Below are positions 28,421-40,151 of a DNA stretch of 64,000 bases, in pieces. Location: assembly GCA_037178855.1 (NCBI GenBank), contig JASJZC010000004.1, positions 1,364,001 to 1,428,000 of the forward strand. Direction: 5' to 3'. The position numbers were made by a program, and so were the translations under genes. Positions within the stretch are counted from its first letter, which is position 1. Each line of letters opens with the position of its first letter. Source of the stretch: Oscheius sp. JU75 (Eukaryota > Nematoda > Chromadorea > Rhabditida > Rhabditidae). The notes below the pieces were generated by a model, which was not told where the DNA came from, did no database searches, and was given only the letters and a program-made list of their open reading frames with translations.

Positions 28421-29145
28421 CGTAATAAAATACGCAATTACGTATTCGCTTTTTTTCGTGGTCCACGGCGTGTTACGCCCATGCAAAAAGCGTCGCCACT
28501 TTTTCTCGCGCCAATTTCCTATTTCGAGGGCGGGAATTTAAAATTAGATCTCTTTTATTTCGTCAGCCACATACTTTCCACTTATTATTCTTTTTCCTTT
28601 TTCACAATTTTAGGCTAGATGTGAATAGTTCTGTCTGACAGGAGGCGTGATAAATTTGGAAGCTATCTCCGTCCATAAACTGACACCTTCGCCTTTTATA
28701 AGGCGTGATGGGAGTGTCAACTGAAAACGAGCGACAGGTGGAGACGCTGTTGAGAAAAACGGTTTTTAAACTTTTTATTAGCTCTAGGTTTTTCTAATGA
28801 TCTGATTTCTGCACAGAATTCTTCAAAAATAAAGTAAAAGTAAGAAACTGGAGCTCAAAGAGTGGGAAATCCGCGCAAGCGTATTCCGTGCCAAAATCGA
28901 TTTGAACCAGGATTTTTGTAGGATACTGTACTTAAGAAAACGAGCGGCGTTTGCGCCCGGTTTGAAAAAGTGGCGACGCGCGTAACACGCCGTGGGTCAA
29001 AACGACTTTTTCTGACTTTTTGATGTTCTGCAACGCTGCCCTGCTCAACGTTGATCTGTTTAACAACTTTGCAGAACGTCGGATGTCAGAAAAAGTCGTC
29101 TTGACCCTAAAAACTCGACTACGTAATTGCGTATTTCTTACGTAA
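28419..29145. mobile_element. Element F with compound inverted repeats
   Basis: About 727 bp. Ends TACGTAATAAAATACGCAAT and ATTGCGTATTTCTTACGTA are inverted, as are GGCGTGTTACGCCC../..GCGTAACACGCC and AAAAGCGTCGCCACTTTTT/AAAAAGTGGCGACGCG. Within the right side is a smaller palindrome (about 29008-29104, GACTTTTTCTGAC..GTCAGAAAAAGTC). Shares its left TA with element E. Confidence 0.7.
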
Positions 29146-29526
29146 GGGGATGCTTATAATAGAAGAAATATGGTGAAAGACTTGAGGAAAAAGTTCTTAC
29201 GGGTAGAATCCCACCCATTTTCCAAGCACCATAAGAAAGCTGCGCTCGGAATTTGAAAAGTTATCCAAACCAAAAACTATTGAATCCGTCGGTTTACCAG
29301 CGCTTTTTCTGCTAAATTACAAGTGCGCTTGTATCGGAAAGAAGGCAGACAAATTGAAGGAAAAAACATCTATAAAAGACGCTGTTTCCCCATCGGTAAA
29401 TGCCAGGAGCATTCTAGGAAACGAAAAGTTTATTCACGACCTACATGCACAAACACAACTGAGATTAGTAGACAGGACCCTCTGAACTCTGTTTCGCAAT
29501 GGCTTACAACGTCAGTTATTGTGTTC
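29146..29526. other. Intergenic, nothing recognised
   Basis: Open frames here are short and unstructured. No repeat ends or exon pattern seen. Confidence 0.35.
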
Positions 29527-29905
29527 TTAGCCCATGGGCTTTCCTCCGTAATATCCTCCGTAGTTGAAGGGAAGCCCGTATCCATCAAAGTAGTGGTTGG
29601 GTTGACCGTAGTTTCCGAAGAAGCCGTTGTGGCCTGAATGGTTAGCTCGCTCCTCTCTCATCCCTACCGTATACGTACGAAAGAGCGTAGTGGCTGTAGC
29701 TAGGAGCTCCGAAGTGGCCTCCATATTGAGGAGTTCCATAGTGAGCAGGGGCTCCGTATCCGGTGCCGGGATAGTTTCCTCCGTAGGAGCCGTGGTTAAA
29801 GAAAGAAGGAGTGTAGTGGTTTTCAGAGGATTTGGATAGAGCAGGAGCGTAGTCAGCAGCGGTGGCTAGACCGAGGAAGAAGGCAAGGAGAGCAAAGGAC
29901 TGCAT
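29527..29905 (-). CDS. Small secreted Gly/Tyr-rich peptide
   Basis: Proposed CDS: complement(29527..29633, 29668..29905), 114 aa, with a 34-nt intron (GTAGGG..ATTCAG) that joins two Gly/Tyr-rich exons in phase. The first 16 residues are a signal peptide (MQSFALLAFFLGLATA). The mature part is built of G-Y-G/H/P repeats (SYGGNYPGTGYGAP, PFNYGGYYGGKPMG) and lacks cysteine. In nematodes such peptides are either YGGW/caenacin-type epidermal antimicrobial peptides or cuticle-associated Gly-rich proteins. The sequence does not separate these options. Confidence 0.7.
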
Positions 29906-30046
29906 GTTGGTGAGGAAGAGACGATCGGCAGGGGTTTTAAAGATGGTAAGTGGAACGAGGAACAATACTGTACGACGGGAGGAATGCGAGAAAGAACACG
30001 CGGTTATTAACAAGACGAGACTTCCCTATAGTCTCAAGACGAAAGA

Positions 30047-30666
30047 AAAAAGCAATGTAAATGTTTTATTGAGATGAATTTGACTCAGTCCTACTTCTTG
30101 ACGGATCGACTGACAGCCTTGTTCTTAGCCATTGCAGCAGCGAGCAAATTCTGTCCTCCTTCTCCTTGCTTCCTCAGTCGTTTGGCTTCTTCGCTGCCCG
30201 CCTTCACACAGAATCCTTCGGCTTTGAGCTTCTCAATCTTCTTGCTCAGTTCCTTCCACGAGCTCCCGTCGGCAGCCAGTCGCTTCTTCATCGCCCAAAT
30301 GTACGATTCCGTCTTGATGGCCAATCGCAGCACTGCTTCGGTGTGTTCCTCGTCCATAGCCGCCTCTTGATTCAGAAGGGTCCCGATGGCCGACAACTTG
30401 TCTAGAGTGCAGTCCATCATCTTCTCGTCCGTCTTCTCCGGCTCTTTCGGTAGCTCGACTGCTACAGGAGTCTTTTCCTTGTTGGTGACGGCGATGGGCG
30501 GGTCGACTTCCGAGATGCTGATCACGACAGTTCTCGATGTCTTCTTGCCGCTACAGAGAAGCAGAGTCGAGACGAGCAACAAGACGACCGTGAGCACAAG
30601 GGACAGCATCTCCTCCAGACTGTCTTGTCGAGATCAAACCTAACTTGTCAATCAACTACTATAGGA
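30047..30666 (-). repeat. Inverted segmental duplication, left copy
   Basis: The 620-bp block, containing a gene and short flanks (AAGCAATGTAAAT at one end, TCAATCAACTACTATAGG at the other), recurs in opposite orientation at 58154-58770 with only scattered substitutions. Confidence 0.92.
30091..30609 (-). CDS. Intronless N-terminally membrane-anchored protein, copy 1
   Basis: 172 aa without introns. The start MLSLVLTVVLLLVSTLLLCSG is a hydrophobic signal anchor or signal peptide, followed by KKTSRTVV, a Pro/Glu-rich stretch (PVAVELPKEPEKTDEK) and a helical domain (TLDKLSAIGTLLNQEAAMDE, WKELSKKIEKLKAEGF) ending in a basic tail. I know no family with this layout. A nearly identical paralogue (178 aa) lies inverted at 58213-58749. 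Differences are few and mostly conservative, and the frame is open in both, which supports a real, recently duplicated protein. Confidence 0.75.
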   Translation of the reverse strand: MLSLVLTVVLLLVSTLLLCSGKKTSRTVVISISEVDPPIAVTNKEKTPVAVELPKEPEKTDEKMMDCTLDKLSAIGTLLNQEAAMDEEHTEAVLRLAIKTESYIWAMKKRLAADGSSWKELSKKIEKLKAEGFCVKAGSEEAKRLRKQGEGGQNLLAAAMAKNKAVSRSVKK

Positions 30667-33600
30667 GGAAAATTGAAAATCTGAACTGAAGTCTGTATAA
30701 CTTGCCTTGCAATTTCACACCTGTAGTTTGAGAAGGATAGCCCTATTCGTTGTACTGTGGCCATGAGTTGGTCTCTGAAAACTCCTCATCTCTTGTCATT
30801 ACTTACTGTTGTCTGTCCACACGACAAACGTTCGCTTACCTTTTTTCTCCCTCAACTATCTTTGTAGCCTACTTCACTGTTCTCAAAGGAGACGAACTGT
30901 CAAACAGATTCGGGGGAAAAGTTGAAACTGGATCTAATTATAAGGCCCCGAAAGAAGACGTGTCGGAAACTCTCATTACACTTGGATCACTTGACGAGAG
31001 ATCGCAATCAAGAGCAGCTCCGCCAGAATTTCGTTTCCCTATCGTCTCTCTCCCGTCCTACTTTTTTTTCGGAGCAAAGCGTTTGTAAGCAACTTCCCAT
31101 TCGCCCATTAAGCCTAACATAAACATTTAATACAACTGCGTGTTTTCTTCTTTCGAGGGGGTGATGTTTCCTTTCAATTCAATCATCTGTCCCCTTTATT
31201 CTTCAAGAGCCTTCTGTCAAAGAACTCCCTCGTGACCTATCCTGCTGACGTAACGGAATCTTTCTCGAGTATTTATGGGATTGTCCTCGATGTTTCAAAA
31301 GCATTAGGAACGTCTAGAAGGGATGATTGACTGTTGTTCTAGAGATCACGGGGTGCATTGTTTGGAAGGAATGGAGAGAGGGTTTCTGACTATTGGTCTT
31401 TTCTGTTTTTGACCAAGGGGGTTCCTGTTACTGAATATCAGAGAGAGTCTTTATTTACAGTCTGTTAGACTAGTAGCTTGAACATTGTGAAGCCCGTCTC
31501 TCCACGCTTCTCTCTGGTTCAACGAGACTCTGACTTGTCATTCTCCAGTCAGTTTGTTATTCTCTTCCCCAGCATCTGACGAATGTTTGAAACTGAAGAT
31601 AAGAACGGCGAACGTTTTTTGCCTAATAGGCCAACTTCTCGTCTCAGGTTTCCCTCCTTCTTCCGTATTCTTCCTTCCTCACACGGCGATCTTCGCCTTT
31701 CATTCCTCTCTTTGAATTGACGCCAATTCTGGCCACTCTCGTCTCTCCCAAATCCTTGTTTCCGGCTATTTTTTGTCTATTCTCTTTTCTAGACCAAGAC
31801 AACTCCCTCGTGAGACCGATTGAACGTCCCTGCAAACGAACTTCCATCTTTAGATTCGACAAGAGCAAGTAGTTTTTGAGACAAAGAGACTCTTGATTCA
31901 AGACCTTCTTTCAATAGCTATCGACGAGCAGAAGGCTTTGTTTCTGCGCGCGTGTGGTGTGTTTCTAAACACGATTCTCGAGCCGCTTCAACTCAATTTG
32001 TAGCGATTATTTAGGCTCTCGTCACCCGTCTTTTTCAGTTCCTTCGACAGTTTGCGCAAATCTATTAAGTTAGTGAAGCAGTTGGATCGAGTTGAAGAAG
32101 GCCAATTAGTACCATGAGCGCATGTGTTTTCAATATGAATCCAGAAGTCACGCAATGATTGGACACGTAAGTCCGGATCATTTTAAAGTGGGTATCACTC
32201 TTGGGCCTAGCAACTTTTCTTTTGACTCTTCTCAGCCTGTTGAAGATCGTAACCTACCCTTGCCCTAATTTTGGAAAAGAACAAGGGGACTCGCAATCAG
32301 AGCTCTGAACCGGGAAATTGTGCACGTCCTCAAAAGAAAACAAGGTACTGCAATCTGGCGCGCTTCCCCAAGAATCCGATTACTTGTCTGTGTTGCAAAG
32401 AGGCCTCTCTCCTCCCAAACTACTACCACATACGGTAGTTGACAGGCCGTCCAGAAGGCCGCGACGACAGATGTTTCCCCCGAGATTTTCAATGGATTTC
32501 GTGAGCCCTCGGGCCATGAGTTAACCCCTTCTCTGAAGTAGAAGCTGCTCTAACACATTCCTGTTTGTCTGTTTAGACTAGGAAGGAAGATTATTCGGAT
32601 GTAACTCGAAACGAGTCTTGCGAGTGCGCCCGCGTCAAAAGTCACACTCCTCTCGGCTCATTTTGATCTGGATTATGCGTATTTTGAAATGGTCTCTCGA
32701 GTCTAATTCGGGCGATCCTTGACTTCATTCTCGCTGCAAACGAGAAACCACTTGTTGGAGACAGCTAGAAGTCAAAGAACTTGTGATGGGGGGTGTACTC
32801 GGAAGAGTTTGCCCAGGCGGAATCAGTCAATTTCCTCTCTTAGCTTGTATCAGCCTTCTTCTGACTTTTTGACCAAGTGACATCTTTTCAATCCGGAAGG
32901 AAACCCCTCAACTGACCAGCTTCCTCTGTAATAGACCCTAAGTAGACTGATCGTTGTTATCATCAGAATAAGACACTTGTCCTGACTCAACGACTTTTGA
33001 TCACAGACTAATGTGGCGACCTTATGTAAATACAGACGGATTACCGCCCCTTCCCACGGTTCTTTGACTCTGCCTCTCCTGCCCCTGTGCCTCGGCCACT
33101 GGCCGGAAATTGCTTGTCATCGACATTAATCTTGTGTTTTGATTACCGGAGAGGGCAATCATCGTCATTCAATTGTAATTTGTGTGTGCGAGAGATGGGT
33201 AGGAAAAAGCAATTTGCGCAACTAACATTAGAATCCGAGACTTTTACTTCTTGACCTCTTGCTTCCTTTCTTGAACAACATCCCATTTCCCCCCACATTC
33301 TGTCATTCTCTCTCGACGAACCTCTGAACTTCTAGTTGACGTTGTTTGGCGACATTAGTCCGTCAGAGGGCGGAAGAGTCTGACAGCTCGGTCGGCTTTA
33401 TTGACTCTCCAGAAGATAAAGTAAAATGGAGAAAGTCTCTTCAGTATCCAAAGGGATTTCAGCCAGCTGTAAACACTTTTGACTACTCTGACAAATCGAG
33501 GCATTCCCTCGGGATGAATGCAAAGAACCGTTCGTTGTCCTCCATCATCCCTCATACCAAACACAGGGTCTCGAAGTGTTCCCTCTGGACAAGACTCCTT

Positions 33601-35355
33601 AGTCTCATCAAAATGACGAACTGCTTGGATTTGGTCGGCAGACCTCGGGACGCCAATTTTCACCCAGGCGTCTCCACGTTCTTCAGCCCCAGATGGCCTA
33701 TGCGGAAGTCATAACTTTTGATTTAGGCCCAATGAGGTCATTGGGGAGGGCATGACTTATCGAACTCGGTCTCTACTAAAGAAATCGGTTCTTTTGTATT
33801 ACACGGAGTGTACTATCTATTAGACACAGTTTCGTAAAAGCTTGCTGTTCCAGACTATCTAGGTTCTCTTGATGGCAAGATACTCGTCCTGAGTTACACT
33901 AACAAAAGTTTCTCTCAGCTATTTGTAATTGAAATTGTAGGAAAAAGTGCGTTCCGTGTAGTATAAAAGAACCAAGGAATCTTAGTGATAGTAAGAGTCT
34001 TCCCTCTATTCAGTTACACAGATTTCCTGTTGTTACCAGGCCAGCGTGCGGTCCCCTTTCCCGACAATACTAGGAGTTAAAACAAGAGCTTTTGGACTTT
34101 TGATTGAAGCTCAACGACTCTTGAACTAACTGTACTTGTTTCGTCTCCCCCTTCCCAGCAATCCTCACTCTTTGTCTTTTTGATTGACAGGCGGATTTGT
34201 GCGAATTTCCGGGTATTCCCGCATCCGAATGACAACTGATATGTCTCTATTCGAGACGACACAAGTCTAATACTCAAAGAGAGAAAGAAGAATGACGTCA
34301 GAAACAATTTAAAGAGGTGTTCTCGTCCTGACAAAGGAGGAATTCCCCCTTCTTGACTCGAATATCTCTCTCCCCAACTCCATTGTGTCTTTCTGGCTGA
34401 ATATCGTGTCACATGGATCCATTGTGAGCTTCGGCGCATTGTTGTCCGTTTATAGTTTATTGGAGTCTGGAAACGGGGGAGAGAAAAATCTTCGAGCGAT
34501 ATATCAGAAAAGCCGTCGACGAGGGCCACCGATTTTTCTCGCGATCCCGGTCCCATCAAAGAGTCAGTTGTTGGCTGGCTCCTCTCCCCGATATTGATGA
34601 ATTATTGCTGTTTTGCGAGTCCGATCAGCAAGATATCCCCACTCCCCCTTCTTTACGGACATAGCTTACAAGTTACACGTGCTCCGATCAACCAAGACTG
34701 CCAGTCGACCACTTTCTTGATCAGTCCCTAGAGACTGTCGATTTCTCTCACCTTTGTCCTTCAATCAACTGGTTTTTTATCTAGCAGCCACAACACAATA
34801 ACTTCCTTCTCTCTTCCCAGCAACTAGTACAGAGACCTTGTGGATTACTCCCTTCTCTTAATTTCCTGCTTCTCTCGATATGATCAGTACTTCCCCTTTG
34901 ATTACCTTCTGCTCCATCGAATCTGAGAGTCTTTTTCTCTCTCACCTGTCGTCTCGGAATGTCACCACTGACTGAAGGATAACATTTGGGGGTCCGTCAG
35001 CTGGTAGCTACGCGCGGAGATGCATATAACTGACATGATCCATCGCTATTTGCAGTTGCTTCTCGAAAAACTATGGATTTTCCATGGTAGGTCATCTGTC
35101 TCGATCCAAGCTCTCGCAACTCTGACAAATTCTGTTTGCTTGACCCTCTTCATTGTTCCCCCAATTCATTGTTTCAATTCTGAAGTGGTCTTTCGCCTTC
35201 TTTGACCATCCTCTCAGCCAATTCATTCCAGAGGAACAACTGTCGAGAGCTAAAAACCGCCGTGTGAAAGATGACTAACACCCACACCCGACTAACTTCT
35301 CATATTGTCTCTCTTGACCTTTTACTTCCCCATATCGTCTGTTTTTTTTCCAGAA
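30667..35355. other. Gene-poor region upstream of the CCK-type receptor
   Basis: About 4.7 kb with only isolated ORFs under 165 codons on both strands, none with splice-consistent extension or a recognisable domain. Words around TTTGACT/AGTCAAA and CTCTCTC are frequent. It may hold the receptor's promoter and enhancers or unrecognised non-coding RNA. Confidence 0.4.
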
Positions 35356-38300
35356 ATGAACGAATCCTTCGTGGCGAATTCGACCATCGAGACCGAGATC
35401 TTCGAACTGTTCAATGGGAGTTTGATAGCAGATATTCTGACTGCGGACAAGTGAGTCTTGAACGTTCAACGCACCTATGTGATCAGCTTTGCTCTCACAA
35501 TAGGGCCAAATCGACGGGGACATGATTGGCTATCAATGACTGGGTTCCGAGAAATGTTGTTTACAGGACTGACTGACTAGAAAACAATAAGGAACAGTGA
35601 TAACTTGATGTCAATAATGCAAAGACAACAAACATCTGAACCTATCTGACAGTGAGAAATCAAACAACAAAGCTAATCCACCTTCAACCGCGAAACCAAT
35701 GTTCGGAAGGCCTCTTTCCCGAAACGAAGACGAATCGGTCTGATATTTTGAGCCTGCGGGAACAGCATATAAACAAACCACTTTTGACTCCGTCTTTGTC
35801 TCTCTGTTGGAAATAGCGTGGACTTCATCAAAAGAGTCGTCTGAATAGAGTCACAAATAATATTTGTGTTTGTACTCCTTCCCTCCCAAAGGGATTCCCC
35901 AGCAGTAAGAGAGTAGTCTCGAAAGAATTCGTTAGTGTCTGAGCTCTTCAGGACCTCTTAGCTCGGATTTGTAAACACCTACTCTATTTTGTGACTGAAA
36001 AGGAAGTGCCTATGCTAACTTGCTCTGTTCCCTGTATTCTCTGCTGACACGCCCTCTCCGTTTCTGGTCGGAGCTCCCTTCCACGGAGACCGACCACCCG
36101 ACTCCGCCCTTCTCTCTGACTCGTCTGACTACTTCTATTTTTTGGTTCTAGACACTCGAACTTACACTGTCGTCGCTTTCTTTTTATGGACGGTGCTCCG
36201 ATGAGGTAATCCTTTTGAGTCTTTCTTAAGGAGGTAGGCTAGTTGATTGACAGGGCTCTGATTGGTTAGACAGAAAGTTAGATTTAGAATGTCCGTTACT
36301 CGAACAAAACTTTAAATGTTCCTATACAAAATGTGTATTTGGCAGTGCCCCTTCAGGTTACAGGGTTCTAGTAGGTTATCAGATTACGGCGTCGGATGAT
36401 GTTTGCACCGAGAGATCACTATAGAGCACAAAAAAGATTTTTTTCCTATTTTACTTGACCACTGAGATGGAACAGAGTCTTCTAGACCTGATGTGTTCAA
36501 TTCAGTGCCCTCCCGAATGAGACAAAAAAGCCACGATTCTTACTCGGAGAAGCCGTAGCGTGAGGGTTCAGCCTAAGTGGTCGTAGAGCCTCGGTTGAAA
36601 GATAAAAGATTTGAAAGAGAGTTCCTCTTCGAAGAGTACTAGGCGACCCGGAAGGCGGCGATTAACAATAGTCCAGACAATTGTCTATTGTCTTGACTGG
36701 GAGCTAAACAAGGGTGTAGTCGGTATCAAAAATACATTTCAGTGCTTCACTGCCCGAAGTGACCACCTCGATATGTCACTTTCACGAGACGACAGAGAAC
36801 TACATTGTGGTGGCTGTGTTCTTGACCATCTTCCTCCTCTCCGTCGTCGGTAATCTACTCGTCATTGTCGTCATTACGAACGTGGGTCCAAATATTAGAC
36901 TCCTTTTTCGTGCATAATTTGTGCCCATCTCACGTGACAGAACAAAATGTGCAGGTCTTTTTTTGTGAAGAGTTACCCTCGTTGATTCTCAAGAGTCTGG
37001 CCCCTACTTTGCGAGTCTCTTTGAAAGGAACGGGAAGGAGTCAGGGTAGAGAAAAGCTTGTCTGCTCAGCCGTTTTATGCCTAACTTTGATTAATTTGTA
37101 GTAGAAAACTCTTTAATCTCGCCTAATCAGGTTTTGACCGTAACTCAATGTCCTGTTGGGATTTGACCCGAAAACAAGTTCTGTTCTCCACCCAGTTTTG
37201 TCAATATCTGAATTCTTCATGGAAACTGACAGCAAAAACATAGATCGTCAGGGGTGCCCTTCCCTTATCAATTGCTGATCGTCACGATGCGTTAATTTTT
37301 CACGACTTCCGCGGGCAATTGCAAACACAATTACCGACAGCCCAGGCGTCCAATTGCAGAAGGCAGAGGGAACTTTTCAATATTTCCGGGTCCCCGTCCT
37401 GTTACTTTTCCCACCCAAAAAAGGAAAGATAGGTCAACCAGCCGTGTCATGCAATCGCTGAGAGTGCGCATTCCAAAAGACATTAGCCTCCTCGAGTCGT
37501 CGAGCCAAAATCACGCTGGCGAGTGAAACCACTGGACGGTGAACAACTCGAGGACGGGGACTCTAATCAAAATAGGGATTGAACTTTGGTGGTTCGGGCC
37601 AGTCTGGCGGAGAGTCTGGAAATATGGTCAGGTGAGAGAAATGATCAGAAGGGGAGCGAGTCAAAGGGGATCCCCGGATCTTTGGAGTCTTGACCTCCCT
37701 GGCCACCAAAACATTCTATTCACGTTTGGAAGGTTCAATGGACAAGTAGAGTTAGCCTTTCGGAAAGCCTGGGAATTTTATAGAATGGTCCGAAGTAGAG
37801 AGAGTCAGAGAATCGTGAGCCAATCTGAAAGTTCTTCTCTAGCTTGACCACCTCCACAGAGCGACTGATCATCTAATCCATTTCCCTCTCTCTTTCGTAA
37901 TGGTCAGGAAAAAAGGATCCCAGCTGGTTGTTGTTCTTGAGAGTGAGAGAGATACGTAGCCTGCTTGCCTAATTGCATAATCCGAGAAAGAGGCCCGAAG
38001 GATGCATCTCTGTTTGGAGAGAAGGGACAATGTATACATGCTTATTTTCAGCAGCGCTCAATGCGATCCATCACCAATCTCTACCTGATGAATTTGGCCG
38101 TCTCGGATCTGATGCTCTCGGTCATCTGCATGCCGCCCACCCTCGTCTCAATGGTCACCAACTGCTGGCTGTTCGGCAACATTCTCTGTAAAATATTTGC
38201 CTACCTCCAGCGTGAGTATTCATTCGAATAACAATGGTCCAGGCCTTGTTTTTGACTCTCCCCTTCCACGCGATTATTTCACGCCCTGGGGCAGCTAGGC

Positions 38301-40151
38301 AGGAGAGAAAATAACGTAGCCAACAGGAAATGACTATAATTGAGGCGACCTTCAAATAGAAGCACAGCTGTTTTAGTTTACAAGTAAAGTTAATCGAGAA
38401 AACGCCTGCAAATGCACAAGTAATGCGATTAGCCAGTTCTGTGAACGTGTGAAAATGCTCTGTTATCATAGTCTGATCCCCAGGCTAGACAGAATCAGAC
38501 TTTTGGGTCCGCAAAGACAGTACGGGTAAGAACAAGGGCACTCTCTTCTTACCCATACCAACTAGGTAGATTCTCGGTTAGCGAAGAGATAATCTTGAAT
38601 CATACTCTGCTTTTTGTTTGTCCCAGATAGCTATCAATTCGTCTGTTCCACGGCTGGACGAAAACCTGACGGCAGCAGTAATTGCGTTACATAAGCGTTG
38701 AATGGGGCTTATTGGCGACGAGCAATTCGACCGGCCGCTCTCTTTCTCTCTCGGACAGAAAAGCCAGGGGTCGAGAGATCTTTTTCAGCGATGGTCGTGA
38801 CTGCATCAGCCTACACACTGGCCGTGATAGCCTTCGAAAGATACTTTGCCATCTGTCGACCCTTACATTCGAGAATCTGGCAGACGAGGTTGGTTCTCTT
38901 TTTGAAAAATGAGCTTATGCTGGACATATAACGTTCTTTTGAGCTTTACGGCTTTCCTCTCGGAATAATGAAACTAGGAACATTTGTAGATCACACGCCT
39001 ATGCGATGATAACCGTGGTCTGGGCCATTGCCATTATCGCCAATCTTCTTCTGTTCTTCATGTACGAGGAAAGGGTGAGTCAAGGGATTCCGGAATAATT
39101 AACCAGTCGAAAAAAATGAATGAATGAGACACTGGTCTTTGTTTTCAAACAACCTTTGAATCCCCGAAAGACAATTACTGACGCTGTGTAGATGGAAGTT
39201 AATTTGAGCCATCCGTTTATTGAATCGGAACCTACGTACCGTTTTCCAGAGCTACCTGACTCCGAGCGGAATGGGAATCACCTGTACTCCGCTCCATCCT
39301 CCCAAATACCATCTAGCCTATCAAGTACTGTCTCTCTCGCCTGACTCATACTCATCCCGCTTCAGATCTACATGACTATAGTACTTTGTGTGGTTCCTTT
39401 GGTCGTGATGGCCGGTCTCTATGGTCAAGTCATCCGTAGTCTCAAGACTGGATTCAAAGCCGAGAATATTGCTGAGAACTCTGATGCTGGAGAGAGTAAG
39501 AGTCTTTGAATACTTTGGGTATAGGCGTCCGGTTCAGACAGCGTAGAAGAGAACAACCCAACAGTCGAGAAGAAATGGACAAAGCTGCAGAGGCTACAAC
39601 AGAAACTGAGCATCAACCATCGACCGAATAAAGATATCAATCACCGGAAGAGTGAAGTCTCAATGGCTGAGAATCCGTTGAGATCGACTCATAATGTCAA
39701 GAGTGCTGAGGCGAAGCAGAGAGTCATCAAGTTGGTTCACTTCTTCGAATTCGAACCCTTTTAAATTCAGAATGTTGATCGTTGTGGTGGTCATCTTCTT
39801 CTGCTGCTGGACTCCCTCCTACATCTGGTGGTTACTTCTGATGGCCGGAGACTCTTTCGAGGTTCGTATAACCTCCCAATGACCTATAAATTCATGCAGA
39901 GTCTCGGCCTGAACGTCTGGAATCCTGATTTGAACACAGTCATTACCTTGATGACCTACATCTCCTCATGCACCAATCCCATTACCTACTGTTTTCTGAA
40001 CAAAAAGTTCCGAAATGCTGTCTATTCGATGTTTGGGAAGAAGAAGATTCTAAGGCATCACTTCCAGAAAGTGAGTACCCTTCCCAGGCGAAAGAGAGCA
40101 TGCGCACGAGAGTCTTCCCCCTGTTTTCAGCGTCGTTATTACACATACTAA
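35356..40151 (+). CDS. Cholecystokinin/gastrin-type neuropeptide GPCR
   Basis: Exons: 35356..35450, 36743..36881, 38052..38211, 38789..38888, 38990..39074, 39250..39324, 39366..39495, 39538..39730, 39771..39861, 39900..40070, 40131..40151 (419 aa; all phases close). Class A receptor: extracellular N-terminus with NES and NGS glycosylation sites, TM1 at about 52-77 (GNLLVIVV), TM2 with NLYLMNLAVSDLML, TM3 ending FERYFAICRPL (E/DRY-type), then HSRIWQTRSHAYAMI, which closely matches the CCK receptor HSRVWQTKSHAL region. A basic, Lys/Arg-rich third loop precedes TM6 (FFCCWTPSYIW), and TM7 has NPITYCF (NPxxY). The short tail ends HHFQKRRYYTY. CCK/sulfakinin receptors couple sulfated peptides to feeding and locomotion. 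Introns 1-3 are 0.6-1.3 kb, far longer than elsewhere in the window, as is common in neuronal genes. The ATG follows a TTTTTCCAG acceptor. Confidence 0.9.

Noticed and set aside
25629-29145. CRISPR-like or tandem array from repeated words
   Set aside because: Repeats are inverted ends of separate palindromic elements, without regular spacing, in a eukaryotic sequence.
33346-33714. Overlapping ORFs of 122 and 102 codons on opposite strands
   Set aside because: No splice-consistent extension, no domain, random-looking composition and no ATG-context or acceptor signal; overlap on both strands is typical of chance.
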